A stretch of DNA of 64,000 nucleotides from Chara braunii. Its lineage: Eukaryota; Streptophyta; Charophyceae; Charales; Characeae. Position numbers and translations under genes: made by a program. Positions 11,042 to 22,974 of the stretch are shown piece after piece (position 1 is the first letter of the stretch; every line of letters begins with the position of its first letter). The notes below the pieces were generated by a model. The model saw nothing but the letters and a program-made list of their open reading frames with translations, had not been told where the DNA came from and ran no database searches. The stretch lies in contig BFEA01000664.1 of assembly GCA_003427395.1 (NCBI GenBank), positions 308,312 to 372,311 of the forward strand, read 5' to 3'.

Positions 11042-11958
11042 TGTGAGGGCAGTGCCTCTATGAGCCCCATAAGGCCCCATTATGCAGGCCGTCGGGCGCC
11101 CTAAGTGAAGGCAGACTCGACGAGGCCCTCAGGGCCCTTTTCTGGCCACCACGCAACTAAGGGAAATTCAGGCAGTTGAGTAGCGCTAGTTAGTTGAGTG
11201 AACCCAGGCCCTGGGCCGCCTGTGTGAATGTATGTGAAGCAGGCCCTGGGCTGGATACGGGTACCGGGCCAAAACGCCGGCCGAAGGCAGTTGGGCACAT
11301 GCAACCACTTCAGGCCCAAGGCCTTCTCTCGTCGTGCTGGGTCTCAGGCTACCAGGGCCTACTGGAAGCTTCCTGGGACAGGACGCAGGCAGGCCACTTC
11401 GATATAGGGAAGGGCCTGCCTCCTCATTCGACATTCGGGTGCTGGCTGCATGTTGTGCAAGCGCTGCCGCTGCGCTATTTGCTGGCTGGCGCCTACGCTC
11501 TCACGGGCGAGCAGGGAAGGAGCACTCAGCCGAGCTGCGCTGCTGTAAGCTGGGTGGGGCACGGTGGTCCTTGGGTGCTAGTGGCATCTGTGAGTTGGGG
11601 AACGAGGTTGTGAGTGTAGCGCGAGACATACCTGGTGCTGGAAGCGTGTGACATTGGTCGCCATATGCTCGTACTTCGAGATTGTTGTTGACGTCATCTT
11701 TCGGCTTCGTAGTATAGGCTAGATGGGATCTGCCACATGTAGTGTGGGCGCCGAGCGCCAGATAGGATATCAACTCTGGTTCTTCGTTAATAATGATGGG
11801 ACTATTTCAGCATTGTCAATTATGAACTCTTGGTGTGTTCTTATTTGGTGAATCTCGTGATGCAATTCTGCTGTTGGTTCGAGGTCAAGACTATTTGGAC
11901 TCATATGTATTATGTTGTTTGATTGCTGAAGTTCACTATTGCTCATCTTCCTTGCACA
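11042..11958 (+). repeat. Family-1 LTR (middle of the tandem pair)
   Basis: Starts TGTGAGG directly after a purine-rich tract and ends in TTGCACA; about 917 bp. It aligns with 13564-14495 over its length, including CTAAGTGAAGGC near the 5' end, CACGGGCGAGC in the middle and CTCATCTTCCTTGC at the 3' end. It is rich in AGGCC/GGCCT words. It serves as 3' LTR of copy A and joins directly to the RNase H tail of copy B, with no PBS, gag or RT between. Confidence 0.8.
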
Positions 11959-12066
11959 GTATATTAAGGGCGACTATAACAAGGTTGCTGATGCGTTGTC
12001 ACGTTGACCTGATTTCTCCGGTGCGCTGATTACTGAGTTTGGACTTGCGGAAGATGTTACTCGTTC
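11959..12066 (+). pseudogene. pol: Chromovirus B RNase H tail (5'-truncated)
   Basis: Starts abruptly after the LTR in the last residues of RNase H (KGDYNKVADALSR), then a TGA where copy A has a sense codon. Everything upstream (PBS, gag, protease, RT, most of RNase H) is missing, which implies a large deletion or LTR/internal recombination. Confidence 0.8.
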
Positions 12067-12067
12067 C

Positions 12068-12960
12068 ATGGTGGGAGCCTATCGCGAGGATCCGTTCATG
12101 TCTGAGATCATTTGCAGACTCGAGGCAAAGAACAAAGTGACTTCTTCCGAGTTTGAGTTGGTCAACGGCTTGCTGTTCCTTGAGAAGGCTGGGAATAAAC
12201 GTTTGTGTGTGCCTAATAGAGAGTCCTTGCGTAGTTTATTTCTAGGCGAGTGCCATGATGCCACCAGACATTCTGGCTTTAAGAAGACTGCAGCCAATCT
12301 GTTGCAGCGGTTCTGGTGGCCCACGATGATGAGAGATGCCAAGCTGTACGTGGAGACTTGTCAGGTCTGTCAGAGAGACGAGCCCCGTACACAGGCCCCT
12401 TTTGGGCTGCTCAAGCCTCTTCCGATTCCGGAAAGGCCTGGTGAGAGCTTGTCCATGGACTTCATGGACATACTGGTCACCAACAAGAGCGGAATGAGAC
12501 ACATCTTCGTTATTGTGGATAGATTTAGTAAGTACGCTAGGTTAATTGCCATGCCGGAGACAGCGAAGACCGAGTACGTAATCAGATTGTTTAAGGAGAA
12601 CTGGGTCAGGGATTTTGGTCTGCCTAAGTCAATCGTGAGTGATAGGGATGTCAGATTCACATGTGAGTTGTGGCAGGCTGCCGCTGTCGAATAGGGAACG
12701 CAATTGCAGATGACTTCTGGGAATCACCAGGAGGCCAATGGCCTAGCCGAGCAACTGAGCCACGCTGTCCAACACTTGTTGCGACATTACATCAAGCCCA
12801 ATCAGGGGACTGGGATGAGAAGCTTGCTCTCATCGCCAGCCTGTATAACAACGTTGTGCACAGCGCCACCGGGGTCAGCCCTAACAGCCTACTACTGACT
12901 TTCAAACCTAGACTGCCCCTAGATTCGCATATTGATATGAATAGAAGATGCAGCAGGTAG
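12068..12960 (+). pseudogene. pol: Chromovirus B integrase (TAG in core)
   Basis: Zinc-binding module (HDATRH, CQVCQ) and core with Asp in SMDFMDILV and Asp in VSDRDVRF. A TAG at 12691-12693 replaces the Gln codon seen in copy A (CAA there), then the frame continues to the Glu region (EANGLAEQLSH). A frameshift follows near 12810. This copy keeps the Glu segment lost in copy A, so the two died independently. Confidence 0.9.
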
Positions 12961-13563
12961 TGGAACAAATGCAGGAGGCACAAGCGAAAATGATAGAGTC
13001 CGAAAACAAACACCACTGCCTGTCTACATTTCAGGTAGGGGACAAAGTTTGGGTTAAGTCCTCAGAACTGGGACAGGAGCACGGGATATCCCACAAGCTC
13101 ATGCCTTAGTACTTTGGACCATGGGAGGTCTTAGATATTGTTGGGACCGATCCAGATGGGCCTTCCTATGTACTCTGGGTCCCTGGTCACCTCTGTACTT
13201 ATCCCGTCTTTCACACCTCCAAGCTTGCACCTTTTAAAGAAACCAACCAGTTTCCTTCTCGTCGCTCAATGCTGCCCCCAACCATGGACGGAGAGGTGGA
13301 CATTGATGACATCGTGGACCACAGAGAACTGCCAGTTCCAAGACCAACAGGCAGAGGACGTCCTCCGAAACCAAAGCTGCAGTATCGAGTTCGGTTCCGG
13401 TATCACACGGATCCCAAGGAGGACCGATGGTTTACTAGAGAGGAACTCATGCAGACCGCTCCTCAAGCTATAACTCAATACGAGAAGTCTCTGCGGAAAG
13501 AAAAGTGCCAGATTATCGAAGACTGGACTTCTTACAGGACTATTGAAGTTATGGAAGAGGGAA
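12961..13563 (+). pseudogene. pol: Chromovirus B integrase tail and chromodomain
   Basis: After frameshifts and a TAG near 13108, the tail is open from 13269. The chromodomain-like segment runs DIDDIVDHRELPVPR, LQYRVRFRYHTD, DRWFTREELMQ, AITQYEKSL, spaced as in chromovirus chromodomains (aromatic strand, then the WxxxE-like end). A purine-rich GAAGAGGGAA precedes the next LTR. It is the best preserved chromodomain in the window. Confidence 0.85.
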
Positions 13564-14495
13564 TGCGAGGCCAAGGCCCCGATGAGCCCCTTTTGGCCCT
13601 GTCATGTAAAACATCAGGCGCCTTAAGTGAAGGCAGGTTTGACGAGGGCCTGAGGGCCCCTATTTTGAAGACCATGCAACTGAGGAACATTCAGGCAGTT
13701 GCTCAGCGCCAGTTGGTTGAGAGCACCCAGGCCCAGGCCGCCTGTTTGCATGTATGGAAGGTAGGTCCTAGGCTGGATACGGGATATGGGCCAAACACAG
13801 GCCGATGGCAGTTGGGCACAAGTAACCACCACAAGCCGTGGGCCTGATTCGTTTGATCTGGGCCTCAGCCTACCGGGGCCTACCGAAAGCTTCTTGGGAA
13901 AGGACCAACGCAGCAGCAGGCTGGCCACTTCCATATAGCAAAGGGCCTGCCTCCGCATTGGAGATTCGGGCACTGACTCCTTTGTGCCAAGCGCTGCCGC
14001 GCTATTGCCTGCCAGGCTCACGCGCTCACGGGCGAGTTGGAAGGAGCAGGCAGCCGTAGCCGAGCTGCGCTGTTGTATGCTGGATTTGGCGCATGGTGGT
14101 CCTTGGGTGCAAGTGGCATCTGTGAGTTGGGGAACGAGGTTGTGAGGGATACGAGAGACATACTTGGTGCTTGAAGAGTGCGGCATTGGCCGAGATCTGC
14201 TCGTACTTCGGGGAGCTGTTGACGTCATCAACGACATTGTAGAGTAGGCCAGATAGAGAGGATCTGCCATCTGTAGTCTAGGTGCCGAGCGCTAGATAGG
14301 ATATCAACATTGGTTCTTCGTTGATGATGATGATGAGACTATTCCAGCATTGTCAATTATGAGCTTTTGGTGTGCTCTTATTTGGTGAAACTCGTGATGC
14401 AATTCTGCTTTTGGTTCGAGGTCACGACTATCTGGTCTTATATGTATGATACTGTTTGGTTGTTGAAGTTCGCTATTGCTCATCTTCCTTGCGCA
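13564..14495 (+). repeat. Family-1 LTR (right end of chromovirus B)
   Basis: Starts TGCGAGG and ends TTGCGCA; about 932 bp; aligned throughout with 11042-11958 but clearly diverged, so not a recent insertion. The sequence right of it rejoins the tandem array seen at 3540-3655. Confidence 0.8.
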
Positions 14496-14730
14496 AGTCT
14501 TACTTTGAGTTTTTATCTAACTTAGTATGAATATGGGAAGTCTACTTCTCTAAAGGAGATGCTGCCCAATTTTTTACTAATTCAGGGAGTTTGACAAAAT
14601 TTGAAGTTGAAGACCATTTTAGTTTCTGTATTCGGGTGAGTATAAATTCCGAGAAGACACTTTTCCTTAGGGAAGCATTGCCAAATTTTTCTTAATTTAA
14701 AGGAGTTAGATTGTATACCAATAGGAAAAA
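14496..14730. repeat. Continuation of the ~120-bp tandem array
   Basis: CTTACTTTGAGTTTTTATCT and TCTACTTCTCTAAAGGAGATG match 3568-3645 nearly base for base. Two units are visible, with hairpins at about 14541 and 14655. This supports insertion of the chromovirus block into a pre-existing array. Confidence 0.75.
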
Positions 14731-16389
14731 TTATGTCGATGCACCCTGTACATGGGAGATGTTGCCAAAGGTCTACTTGTCTTTGGGCACTTGCCTAGAG
14801 GTAGACTTAAATATGAGAAGATTTTGAGTAGGAACGTGATATGGGGGCTCATTCTCCATACACTACTTATGGTCTAGCCTTAAGCATTGGCGTGTCCTGT
14901 GTAACAGGTCCTCATTGAACATTTTAATTCAGGACGGGATTAGTTTCATCTTGATCCCACGAGGATCATCTTCTGTTATCATTGATAACAGGTCGGTTGC
15001 CGATTCGTCGGTTCACGACTCAACTCTAATTCACTTTCGTCGCCCCTGTGGTTTGAATTGTTTCGTTGGGTTTTCACCCGGACTTTATTGAATGACCATT
15101 TAACAAAGATACTTAGTATTTTTATTATCCAAGGTTGGACAAAGGTTGGGGCTTGTGTGGCTAAAGCTAGGGGTATATGCGTAGAGAGTGGTTGAAGTTG
15201 ACCCTGTGTAGTGCATGAACTTTGGTTGAATCTTTGATGTGATTGCAGGTATGTTTGTGGTTCGGACTTTGGATTCGACTGTTTGCGATCACATATGTAT
15301 GATTGAAGAGATCCCCACTGTAATTTTGAGAAGTGATCGTCTCGTATTGTATACCCTTTTTTTTCTTATATATACATATATATATGTATGTCTTGAATGT
15401 CCGCACAGCCTACCGCGACCGTGCGTAAGGGCTACACAAGTTATGCTTTGAGAGAAAAGAAAGACCCCTCTTTTTACCTTTTGCTTTTCAAGGTTTGTTA
15501 TAGTTCGAGGTTGATGCTCGTGGCATCTGTCACAGTCAAACCCCTTGACTTCTCTCCAAGCTCTGGATGACGGAGCTTGTCTCCAAGGCCGTAAGCGTTG
15601 ACTGCCATGATAGGTTATAACTTGTTTACCCCCACTCTCCATAGGGTGCAAAAGAGGGTGTGGTTCTCAACCGTCTTGACGGCTGGCTAGCGTCAAGAGA
15701 TTATCCCCTCGAGGTGCTTGTCAGCCGACACTTGAGTATCAAACGTGACCCTCAAGACCATTGAGGGCCACGTGATTATGGGTACTACATAGTACACCAT
15801 CACTGCGATTGCTTGCGTATTCTTTGCATGGCTAGTCGATATGAGAAAGCTTTGCGTCTGCGCGGTTTTATCTTAAGTCTCACGCGCGTTGCCGAAACGA
15901 TTTCCGTATCAAAAGGTTATTGGTGGGATACGAAAGGAACTAGGAGTGTTTTGTTTTGTGTGGGTGATCTGACCTTTGTTTTTGGTGTAGTGTAAGGCGT
16001 GGTAAGAAGGATGTATCCTAGTCAACCGACGACGAGTCACGCTTGGGACTCGAGCCCCCCAATGCGTCGGTTTTCGTATGGGTCCGATGGAGTCGTGGGA
16101 CCGCGTGTACCCTCTATGCTACATCGTATGAAAAACGCCCTCGGTTGGGCCACCTCTGCGATTGCAACTGATTAGCTTTCACACATGGTCCGGTAGGTCG
16201 GCCGGTATACGCTCGTTCAAGGGTGGTGACAGCCGCTTGGGCGGAGGTACGTTGTACCTCGCGTGACCCCATCCTATCGTAGGGGTTCGCCGGAGGTATG
16301 GCTGGCGCACTCGTTAGAGCGGCGCTGAAAGCTCCATTGCACCGTGATAAAAGGATAAATACCTTCACGAAATCCTGCGTGACACGACC
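14731..16389. other. No gene seen; scattered hairpins
   Basis: No supported coding frame. Visible structure: TCTTGACG/CGTCAAGA (15674-15681, 15691-15698) and a 12-bp stem with one mismatch and a 5-nt loop (15744-15755, 15761-15772). An AT-rich ATATATAC tract lies at about 15365-15390. Confidence 0.5.
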
Positions 16390-16928
16390 TAGAGGGTCCT
16401 CCATGTGGGACCGATGCGCTCGACAGTGCGCAGGCCACTCGCGTCAGCAGCTAGCGCAGTAGAGCTTGCGCCAGGAGCAACAAGTGCCCGAATGCGTTGC
16501 CAGTGGCCAGGCCCTTTCTCTTATGGAAAGTGGCCGCAAGTGGTGAGCGGCCTGGCTCGTTTGGGCCTCTGCCCAAACGCTTCTGGTAGGCCCGCAGTCG
16601 CTGGGCCTCCGTCCCAGGGGAATATTACGCATGGCCTCTGGCAATTACCCGTGTTAAATTGCCAAGCGTGCTGTGTACAGCTTGTGCCTCGTGTCTGGCC
16701 CAGGGCCTGTCTGCGATTCTTTCAGAAAGGGCGTAGAAGCCTGAAGTAAATGTGGTTATGCACGGCCTGGGCTCACTCAACCAAATGACGCCGTTGAACT
16801 GACTGATTTTCCCCAGTTGCGACAAACACAAAAATAGGCCTCCCTTAACTTATTAGGCCCACCTTCACTTAGGCCGGCTTACTTGGTGAACAGACCCAAA
16901 AGGGCTGATCGAGGTCTTGAGCCTCGCA
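16390..16928 (-). repeat. Family-1 LTR fragment, antisense
   Basis: Read on the minus strand it starts TGCGAGG at 16928 and carries the CTAAGTGAAGG word and TTGGTTGAG..CCCAGGCC as in 13564-14495. The 16430-16515 part matches 58840-58920. The 3' half is missing or too diverged, so the left boundary is approximate. Confidence 0.65.
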
Positions 16929-17504
16929 GTTATCATTATCGTTATTGTTATCATTATCGTAATTGCCATGACAACAAGGTGGTGGCGGCAAACCTGTCGG
17001 CTTCTCTGCTGTACATTGGGAAACAAGATGTTGCTGCTGATTGATAGGTTTGATAACTTTGAAACTTTTGAGAGTTTCCTTTCTTGAATACGTAATGATT
17101 GGTTTGCAAACTTTCAACTTTGGAATTTTTGTTGAAGTTTCGTTTTGTAAATGATTCCGTTTATGTGCACGTCTTGACAAGTGGAAACTTGAATGACCCC
17201 CCAAAAAAGAAAAACCCTTTGTTTTTGGCATTGTTGGTGTTATGGTTCGTTTTAGTTTGGAGTGCACGAGGCCCTGGAGACTGTCATTGAGAAGTTTGAG
17301 CTGCTATGCAATCCTCAAGAAGGGGTGGTTGATGCGAACGGGTGTGCAAATAATTCAGAGGCAAGCGTGATGCATCCTGTTGAGTGCATGACTCCAAGCC
17401 AGACAGCCAAGGCAATTGCCACTTTTGGAAGAAGACTGGGTATTTTTCGAAGTCAGGTTAGCTGCTTATCAGCCTTGTCACATTTTCACTCTCTCCACCC
17501 TCCC
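16929..17504. other. No gene seen before assembly gap
   Basis: Contains a short ATT/GTTATC-rich tract (16930-16965) and an imperfect stem around AAACTTTCAAC and GTTGAAGTTT (about 17107-17143). A frame open over the N run is not evidence of a gene. Confidence 0.5.
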
Positions 17505-17740
17505 NNNNNNNNNNNNNNNNNNNNNNNNNNNNNNNNNNNNNNNNNNNNNNNNNNNNNNNNNNNNNNNNNNNNNNNNNNNNNNNNNNNNNNNNNNNNNNNN
17601 NNNNNNNNNNNNNNNNNNNNNNNNNNNNNNNNNNNNNNNNNNNNNNNNNNNNNNNNNNNNNNNNNNNNNNNNNNNNNNNNNNNNNNNNNNNNNNNNNNNN
17701 NNNNNNNNNNNNNNNNNNNNNNNNNNNNNNNNNNNNNNNN
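17505..17740. other. Assembly gap (N run)
   Basis: 236 consecutive N, flanked on the right by TTTCTTTCTTTG-type low complexity, the likely cause of the gap. Confidence 0.99.
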
Positions 17741-17787
17741 TTTCTTTCTTTGTTTTCTTCTTTTTTACTTTACCTTTTTCTTCCTTT

Positions 17788-18915
17788 TGTAATGACCTGC
17801 CAAAACACAGCCTGAGAACACTGCTGATTTCTGGCATTTGCCGCTGGAATGTATGCCTTGCTGAGATTCTCGCATTCTGCTGTGATTTCTAAGTTTGTGT
17901 GTGTGTGTGCCTGCTGGCCTGCGTGCCTGTCTGTGTGCTTGTCGGCCTGAGTGTGTGTGTGACCTGCAAGGGTACTTGTTGGTTGAGAGGCCCCACAGGG
18001 CCGGTTCTTAGCTGTGGCCGTGACTTTGAGGGTTGCAGCAGGGGAAAAACACTCAAGTAGCAGGTAGGCCGGTACCACTGAAGTAGTGGTAGAAGTGTCG
18101 GGTAATCGAGGCCAAGCGGAAGAAGACAAGAAGTTGGCATTTTTAGAGGCCTAGGAGTGGTAGGCTAGAGGTAGGCCGGGACCAGTCCAAGTAGCCTGAG
18201 TCTAGGGCCTATACGAACGATATCAGAGCCTGAAATGATGTTTCCCTCCGAAAGGGAGGAGGTACCGGTCGCTGGGAGGCCGCGGCCTAGGAAGTCACCG
18301 CCCAAGAGGCAAGTAGGCCGCTATATCTTTGGGAGCATCAAGTAGCTCCTCCTTATTTGCGGTGTGCAAGGATTGGTGACGTACTGCTGGAACCAAGCGC
18401 TGGACTCGGAGCGCTGGCTGGAGGAGCAAAGCAGCTAGGCGCTCAGCCTGGCTATGGTGAGCAGCCCAGCCTGAGGAGGAGGAAGAAGGGGGCCGAAGGA
18501 GGAGAGTGGTGAGGTACCTACCTGGCTATGGTGGACACCATCTTCATCACCTTGATAGGCGCTGCATCTGGAAGGCCCCAGTTGGGCTAGTGCTGCACCA
18601 AGGAAGCTCGAGGCCGAGTCAGGCATGGCGGCCCGATGAGCAGCAACGTAGCTGCTTTGTGTTGTCCATTGGAGAGGAGGGCAGAGCCCTTTGTAGTCCA
18701 CCATAGTGTTGGCATGTGATAGGAGGAAGAAGGAGGGGAGCCATGAATATGGTGGACCTGTTGTTGTGCTGGTAGTAAGAGGGAACTTCGGATATTGATT
18801 CTGGTTCATCCACTCATTGTTATTAATATTATTCGAAGAAGAATAAGATTGGCGAAGTCAAGGAGGAGGAGGAAGGTGGAGAGAGAAGGGGGATTTGTCA
18901 TTGGTCTTGCTGGTG

Positions 18916-18947
<32 letters not shown>

Positions 18948-19063
18948 CTTCTTCTTCTTCTTTGGTCTCTATCTCTGTGCAAGTGCTTTCATTTCTTTCA
19001 CAATTGGGTGGCGTTGTCTTTCCTTGTGAATTTGCACTTTGGAAATGACCAGGATCGTAATAA
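17788..19063 (+). repeat. Family-2 LTR (5' LTR)
   Basis: Starts TGTAATGACC, a common opening of plant Ty3/gypsy LTRs, and is followed by a primer-binding site at 19065, which fixes the 3' border near 19063. The first 350-400 bp recur in reverse complement at 56915-57377. Contains (TTC)n at about 18918-18962. The 3' boundary depends on the PBS call. A second PBS-like word (ATATCAGAGCC, near 18221) leaves room for a shorter LTR. Confidence 0.7.
18918..18962. repeat. (TTC)n microsatellite inside LTR
   Basis: About 15 TTC/CTT units. Confidence 0.95.
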
Positions 19064-19064
19064 T

Positions 19065-19076
19065 TGGTATCAGAGC
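19065..19076 (+). promoter_or_regulatory. Primer-binding site, initiator Met-tRNA type
   Basis: TGGTATCAGAGC is the standard plant retrotransposon PBS, complementary to the 3' end of initiator-Met tRNA. It lies just right of the family-2 LTR and about 1.5 kb before a gag reading frame on the same strand, so it is in the expected place. Confidence 0.9.
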
Positions 19077-20577
19077 GGACTAACTTGCTGGCGAGAGGTG
19101 TTAGTCACCGTAACCCTAATTCTGAATTAGGTTAGGGCTAACGGCCGCTTACCTAATCTCGGATTAGGGTTGGAGGTTAGGGTTAAGAGGGGCGGCAAGG
19201 GATGTGGATGCTGGCCCCACCGGTTAGGTCATGTAGGGTCGACATTAGACCTAACCAGGTTGCTTGAGTGATTGAAGACATTAGACCTAACCAGGTTGCT
19301 TGAGTGATTGAATGGGGTGGTGAGACACAAAGGATGCTGATTGGAGTAAGCGAGAGGGAGTAGAGAGTGAGAGGTACTCGCACCTGGAATCTGGACTTCA
19401 AGAAGGCATTGAGTGACTTATGGGCTTCCCGCCACTTGACTGGAGGCTGCCATATCTGCATCGAAGAGCTGCAAGTTGCTACTTTGGCCTTCAACATCGA
19501 CGGAGGATCCGACGTTGTAACATGGGTGTAGGAAGGCCCTCTTAGTCATGCTAGGACACATCGTGTAGTGTTAGCTACGGGTTAGGAGGACCTATGAGAG
19601 AGGGGGTGAGTAGTTATTCATCTTTGGAGGCCGGGCCGGGCCTCACAGGTAAGTGTCGTGTGACTTGGGTATGCCCATGGGTGGTTGCTTGGTGCTTCAT
19701 GGCCTTCTGGGGTGTGTTGGGCTTTTTTCCTCTTCTCTGCGGTCTTGGTTGTGTGTGTGAGCATGTGGATTGCTTTCTCATGTGATGGATTGGTGGATGA
19801 TGTATCTTGTTCTCAATGACATATCTTTCTATAGTGCATTGTCTTTTCACTTCTGAACGGTTGTAGGAGTAGGTTCTTGCTGGAAGTTGTCTTTTCCTTT
19901 TCAGTATGGTAGAGGCAGTTTGGGACTGTCTTGGGACATCTTTCTGATTGGTCCTGGTCCGCGACCTACTTGGGACCCTTCAGCCCCTACTTGGGACCCT
20001 TCAGCCCCAAATCTGTTGCTGTCAGTGCATTTCTTCGCTGTGCTGAAATTGGGGGGCGCACGGCTGGTAGGGACTTTCAAGGGGATCCTGACGTGTCTTA
20101 CTGCATGTTCTCACACACTGCTCCGCGTCTCGCTCGACGACTGTCTGCACCCCTTGAAATCTCCATTGCTTTAGTTAGTTTCCTTCGCCTGACTTATTCG
20201 TGGCACACGTTCCATGTCAAGTTAGACAAGAGGGGATCTCAAGTTAATCTGACCGGACCCATTCGTTAAGTCAGACCTCTCTTTGAAATTTTTTTTCTTT
20301 TTTCTTTCCTGCTGCGTTGATGCCATTCTCTAATTCCAAATGAATTGCCGCTCCAGCTAGGAGTTCTACCTTCAGCTCTTGTGATTTTTTTCTTTTTCTT
20401 TTATCTGAACTATCTATGTCCTGTATTGAGATGTGTGCGCAAAAAGTGGAAAGAGAGAGAAGGGAGAGAGAAGGTATTCGTTTTGAAAGTCTGAGGAGGA
20501 GTAAGAGGAGTGTTCATCCAAACGTGAGCAAAGAGTGGACCCCTTTTGAGAGATCCACGGACACCCCATTCTTCGGC
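19077..20577 (+). other. Leader of the family-2 element; short repeats
   Basis: Non-coding as far as I can see. Holds two tiny palindromes made of telomere-like words (CCTAATTC/GAATTAGG at 19115-19131; CCTAATC/GATTAGG at 19152-19168), a 36-bp exact tandem duplication (19241-19276, 19277-19312) and a roughly 21-bp duplication near 19969-20011 (ACTTGGGACCCTTCAGCCCC). T-rich tracts lie near 20290 and 20385. Confidence 0.6.
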
Positions 20578-22064
20578 ATGGCAGACATCTCATCTGCCCA
20601 ATGGTAGGCCATGCTGGACGCAGCGGACGAGAACGAAAAACCTTTCTTTCAGAAACTTTATGAGGATGCGTTGCCTAGAAAAAGGGAGGCAGATGCAGCG
20701 GTTAGATCGGCAAGCATTGCCGATTAAATAACTTTTTTGACTATTCCGAAAATTAGCAATGCTCGGTTTAGAGAAAAGTTAGTCGCTGCTGTAACAGCCT
20801 TGGTCCACCTACGGACTCTAGAGAATTTTGAGTCGGGTGTGATAGCTCTAGAACGACAAAATCAAGAGTTGCATGCTGAGATTGCAGGCCTCAAGTAGGT
20901 CCAACTAACCCTCCCTCGTCCTCCTCGTCCGGCTGCAGTCCCAATCTTCCCCCCTAACACAGTCCTTCTGGAACTGTGACTTGCGCCGGAACCGGTGCCA
21001 ACTCTTCAAGCGGCAGCGCCAACAGTTCTGCACTGGTCCCAATCCCAAATGAAAGGTCATCACCCCAAAACGCCGCAATTTTTGTTGGCGTACAATACAG
21101 CGGTCCCATGGTGGACAAAAGGGCAGTCACGCTGCCATCCAAGTACGACGGGAAGGGGGATATCACCTCTTGGATCAGCTCCATGCGCTTATACTTCAAG
21201 GTACTGCGTACGCGGCAGGAAGACCGAAGTATGATCATGGGCACAAATATTGAACCCTTCGTACGGAGTTTTATTGAACTCCAAGCTGTTAGTGCAAGTC
21301 ACGAAAGGATTGACCTGACTGAGTGGCTGAAAGTGACTCCTGCACGTACTCTTGAGGACCTCCTCATCGCACAGAATCAAGATAAGCACACTGCACTCAA
21401 GGGAAGGCTGAAACTTGAAGCCCTCAAGGGCCAAAAGTGGACTTCCATGCAGGCTTTGGAACACCATTTGACTACTCTGTTCACTACTCCAAACTTGGGA
21501 TGGACTGACGTAACTTGCGTGGATGTAGTTATGGGAGTGGCCCCTGAAGATTATGTGTCCTGACTAGGACTCAAGAATCACTCAACCTGGCGTGAGCTCT
21601 TGACGGATCTACTCGACCTAGAAGCCAAAGGCCTCGTCAAGCGTGTAAGGACACCAGCTGCAGGTAAAACTTTTCAACGCAAGCGGTTCGAAAGCAGCAA
21701 CCAGTTTGCCCTGCATGAACATCGGGAGAGGATCAGTCCTATGCAGATGATCCGTCTCTGGATGACGATCTTGAGCCAGACTATGAAGTGGGTTGTTCTA
21801 CATCTGCCCTTGAGTCTAATATGAATGACAAAGAGAAGTATGACGTCTTTAGAAAGACTGCTTCAAACAAGGGGGCTAACCGCAATTCAGGTAAGGGAAC
21901 CATAGCACACCTCCCCAAGAATGCAAAAATTTCTAAGAAGCTTGAGGATGCTTCCACCAACCCTTGGGAAGCCGTCCGCATGAGTCAAAAAGAATGGGAA
22001 AGAAAGATCCAAACTGCGCGTGTGCTGGTATTGTGCAAAGTCTGGGCACGCTGTAGGCCCTTAC
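20578..22064 (+). pseudogene. gag: Gag of the family-2 element (multiply broken)
   Basis: Likely start ATG at 20578 (MADISSAQW), then TAG at 20605-20607, TAA near 20725 and TAG near 20896. In between are gag-like acidic/coiled segments (FENFESGVI-type, LERQNQELHAEIAGLK). After a frameshift the main capsid-like part is open from 20976 to 21563 (PSKYDGKGDITSWISSMRLY, then WLKVTPARTLEDL). It ends in a zinc knuckle start, CWYCAKSGHA, whose last Cys is lost because repeat R2 begins there. Protease and pol are absent. Confidence 0.8.
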
Positions 22065-22960
22065 CCTGTTAGACTTTCGAGCCTGAGTCGACCCGCTGTG
22101 GGTCCCAGTTGGCTTTGCTCTGCCCGATCTCATGCTCAGGGCGTGGAGCATTCGTTACAGGGGCACCCCCACCTAGTGTTTTGCGATGGATGGGGATGGG
22201 TCGTTTTGAGAGAGAGCTTCGATATTGGGGATGTAGATCCGCCCTCTTGTCGGATGGTAGACTCGCCAAAACATTCCATCGGCCGCGATTTTCCTTGATG
22301 CTTTGAGGTGTTATCATGCAATTGCTCCTTCCAATGCTCATGCAGTCCAGAGGGGGGTTTATTGAAAGTTTTTCTTCTTTTATGCGCAGGCCAAGCGTCA
22401 TCTTTGGCCACGCATGCATTTACTAAGCCAGGCGTCCTCGGAACCTTGTTGAACATGCGGCCGCCCTTCGGCTCGGGCCCGCGGACCATGTCTCGCGGTC
22501 CCCCTACGCCTCCCTAGGGCTTTGCCTGCTCCCCTCTTTTGTCGTCCTACTCGTGACTTTTGCTGTCGCGTACATCAAGCATGTCTCTCTTTGTTCAGCT
22601 CTTGCATTTTCCTATACACCCCTCAGTCTTCCCGGGGCCCCATCCCACATACATGCCGTAATTTTTCATTTTAGTCTAGGCGACCTTCTCATCCGCCTTA
22701 CGTCTTTGTCATTTGCTATAGCTGACTTTGCTTTACACAAACATGCTGAAGCAATTATGCACATTCAACATAATTTATGCAAGGCATCCCCAACATGGGG
22801 TCAAAACATAATCCCTCCCACAAGCCTAAGTTCGTTTTCCTTAGCCCTTTGTGCTTTCCTTTTCCTTTCTCAATCCAGGCCAATCTCTTCCCTTAGTCAT
22901 GCAGTCGGGGTGATGGTTGAGTCAATCTGACCTTGACAAAAGTACCAACTCTTTCCAGTC
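22056..22960. repeat. Dispersed repeat R2, copy 1
   Basis: Matches 39532-40519 in the same orientation from TTACCCTGTTAGACTTTCG to CTTGACAAA.GTACCAACT. The copies look roughly 90 percent identical by eye; the other copy has an extra block of about 110 bp. It interrupts the gag zinc knuckle above. Both copies keep an open frame of 108-117 codons on the minus strand (22136-22489 here) without recognisable motifs. Confidence 0.8.
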
Positions 22961-22974
22961 CCTGCCGCAATCCC

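Noticed and set aside
17262-17892. Open frames over the N gap
   Set aside because: N bases cannot support a coding call.
18216-18232. Alternative PBS (ATATCAGAGCC)
   Set aside because: It mismatches the first bases of the initiator-tRNA complement and has no gag spacing advantage; the full match at 19065 is better.
19110-19195. Telomere repeats (TTAGGG/CCCTAA words)
   Set aside because: Only a few words, arranged as small palindromes, not a tandem telomeric array.
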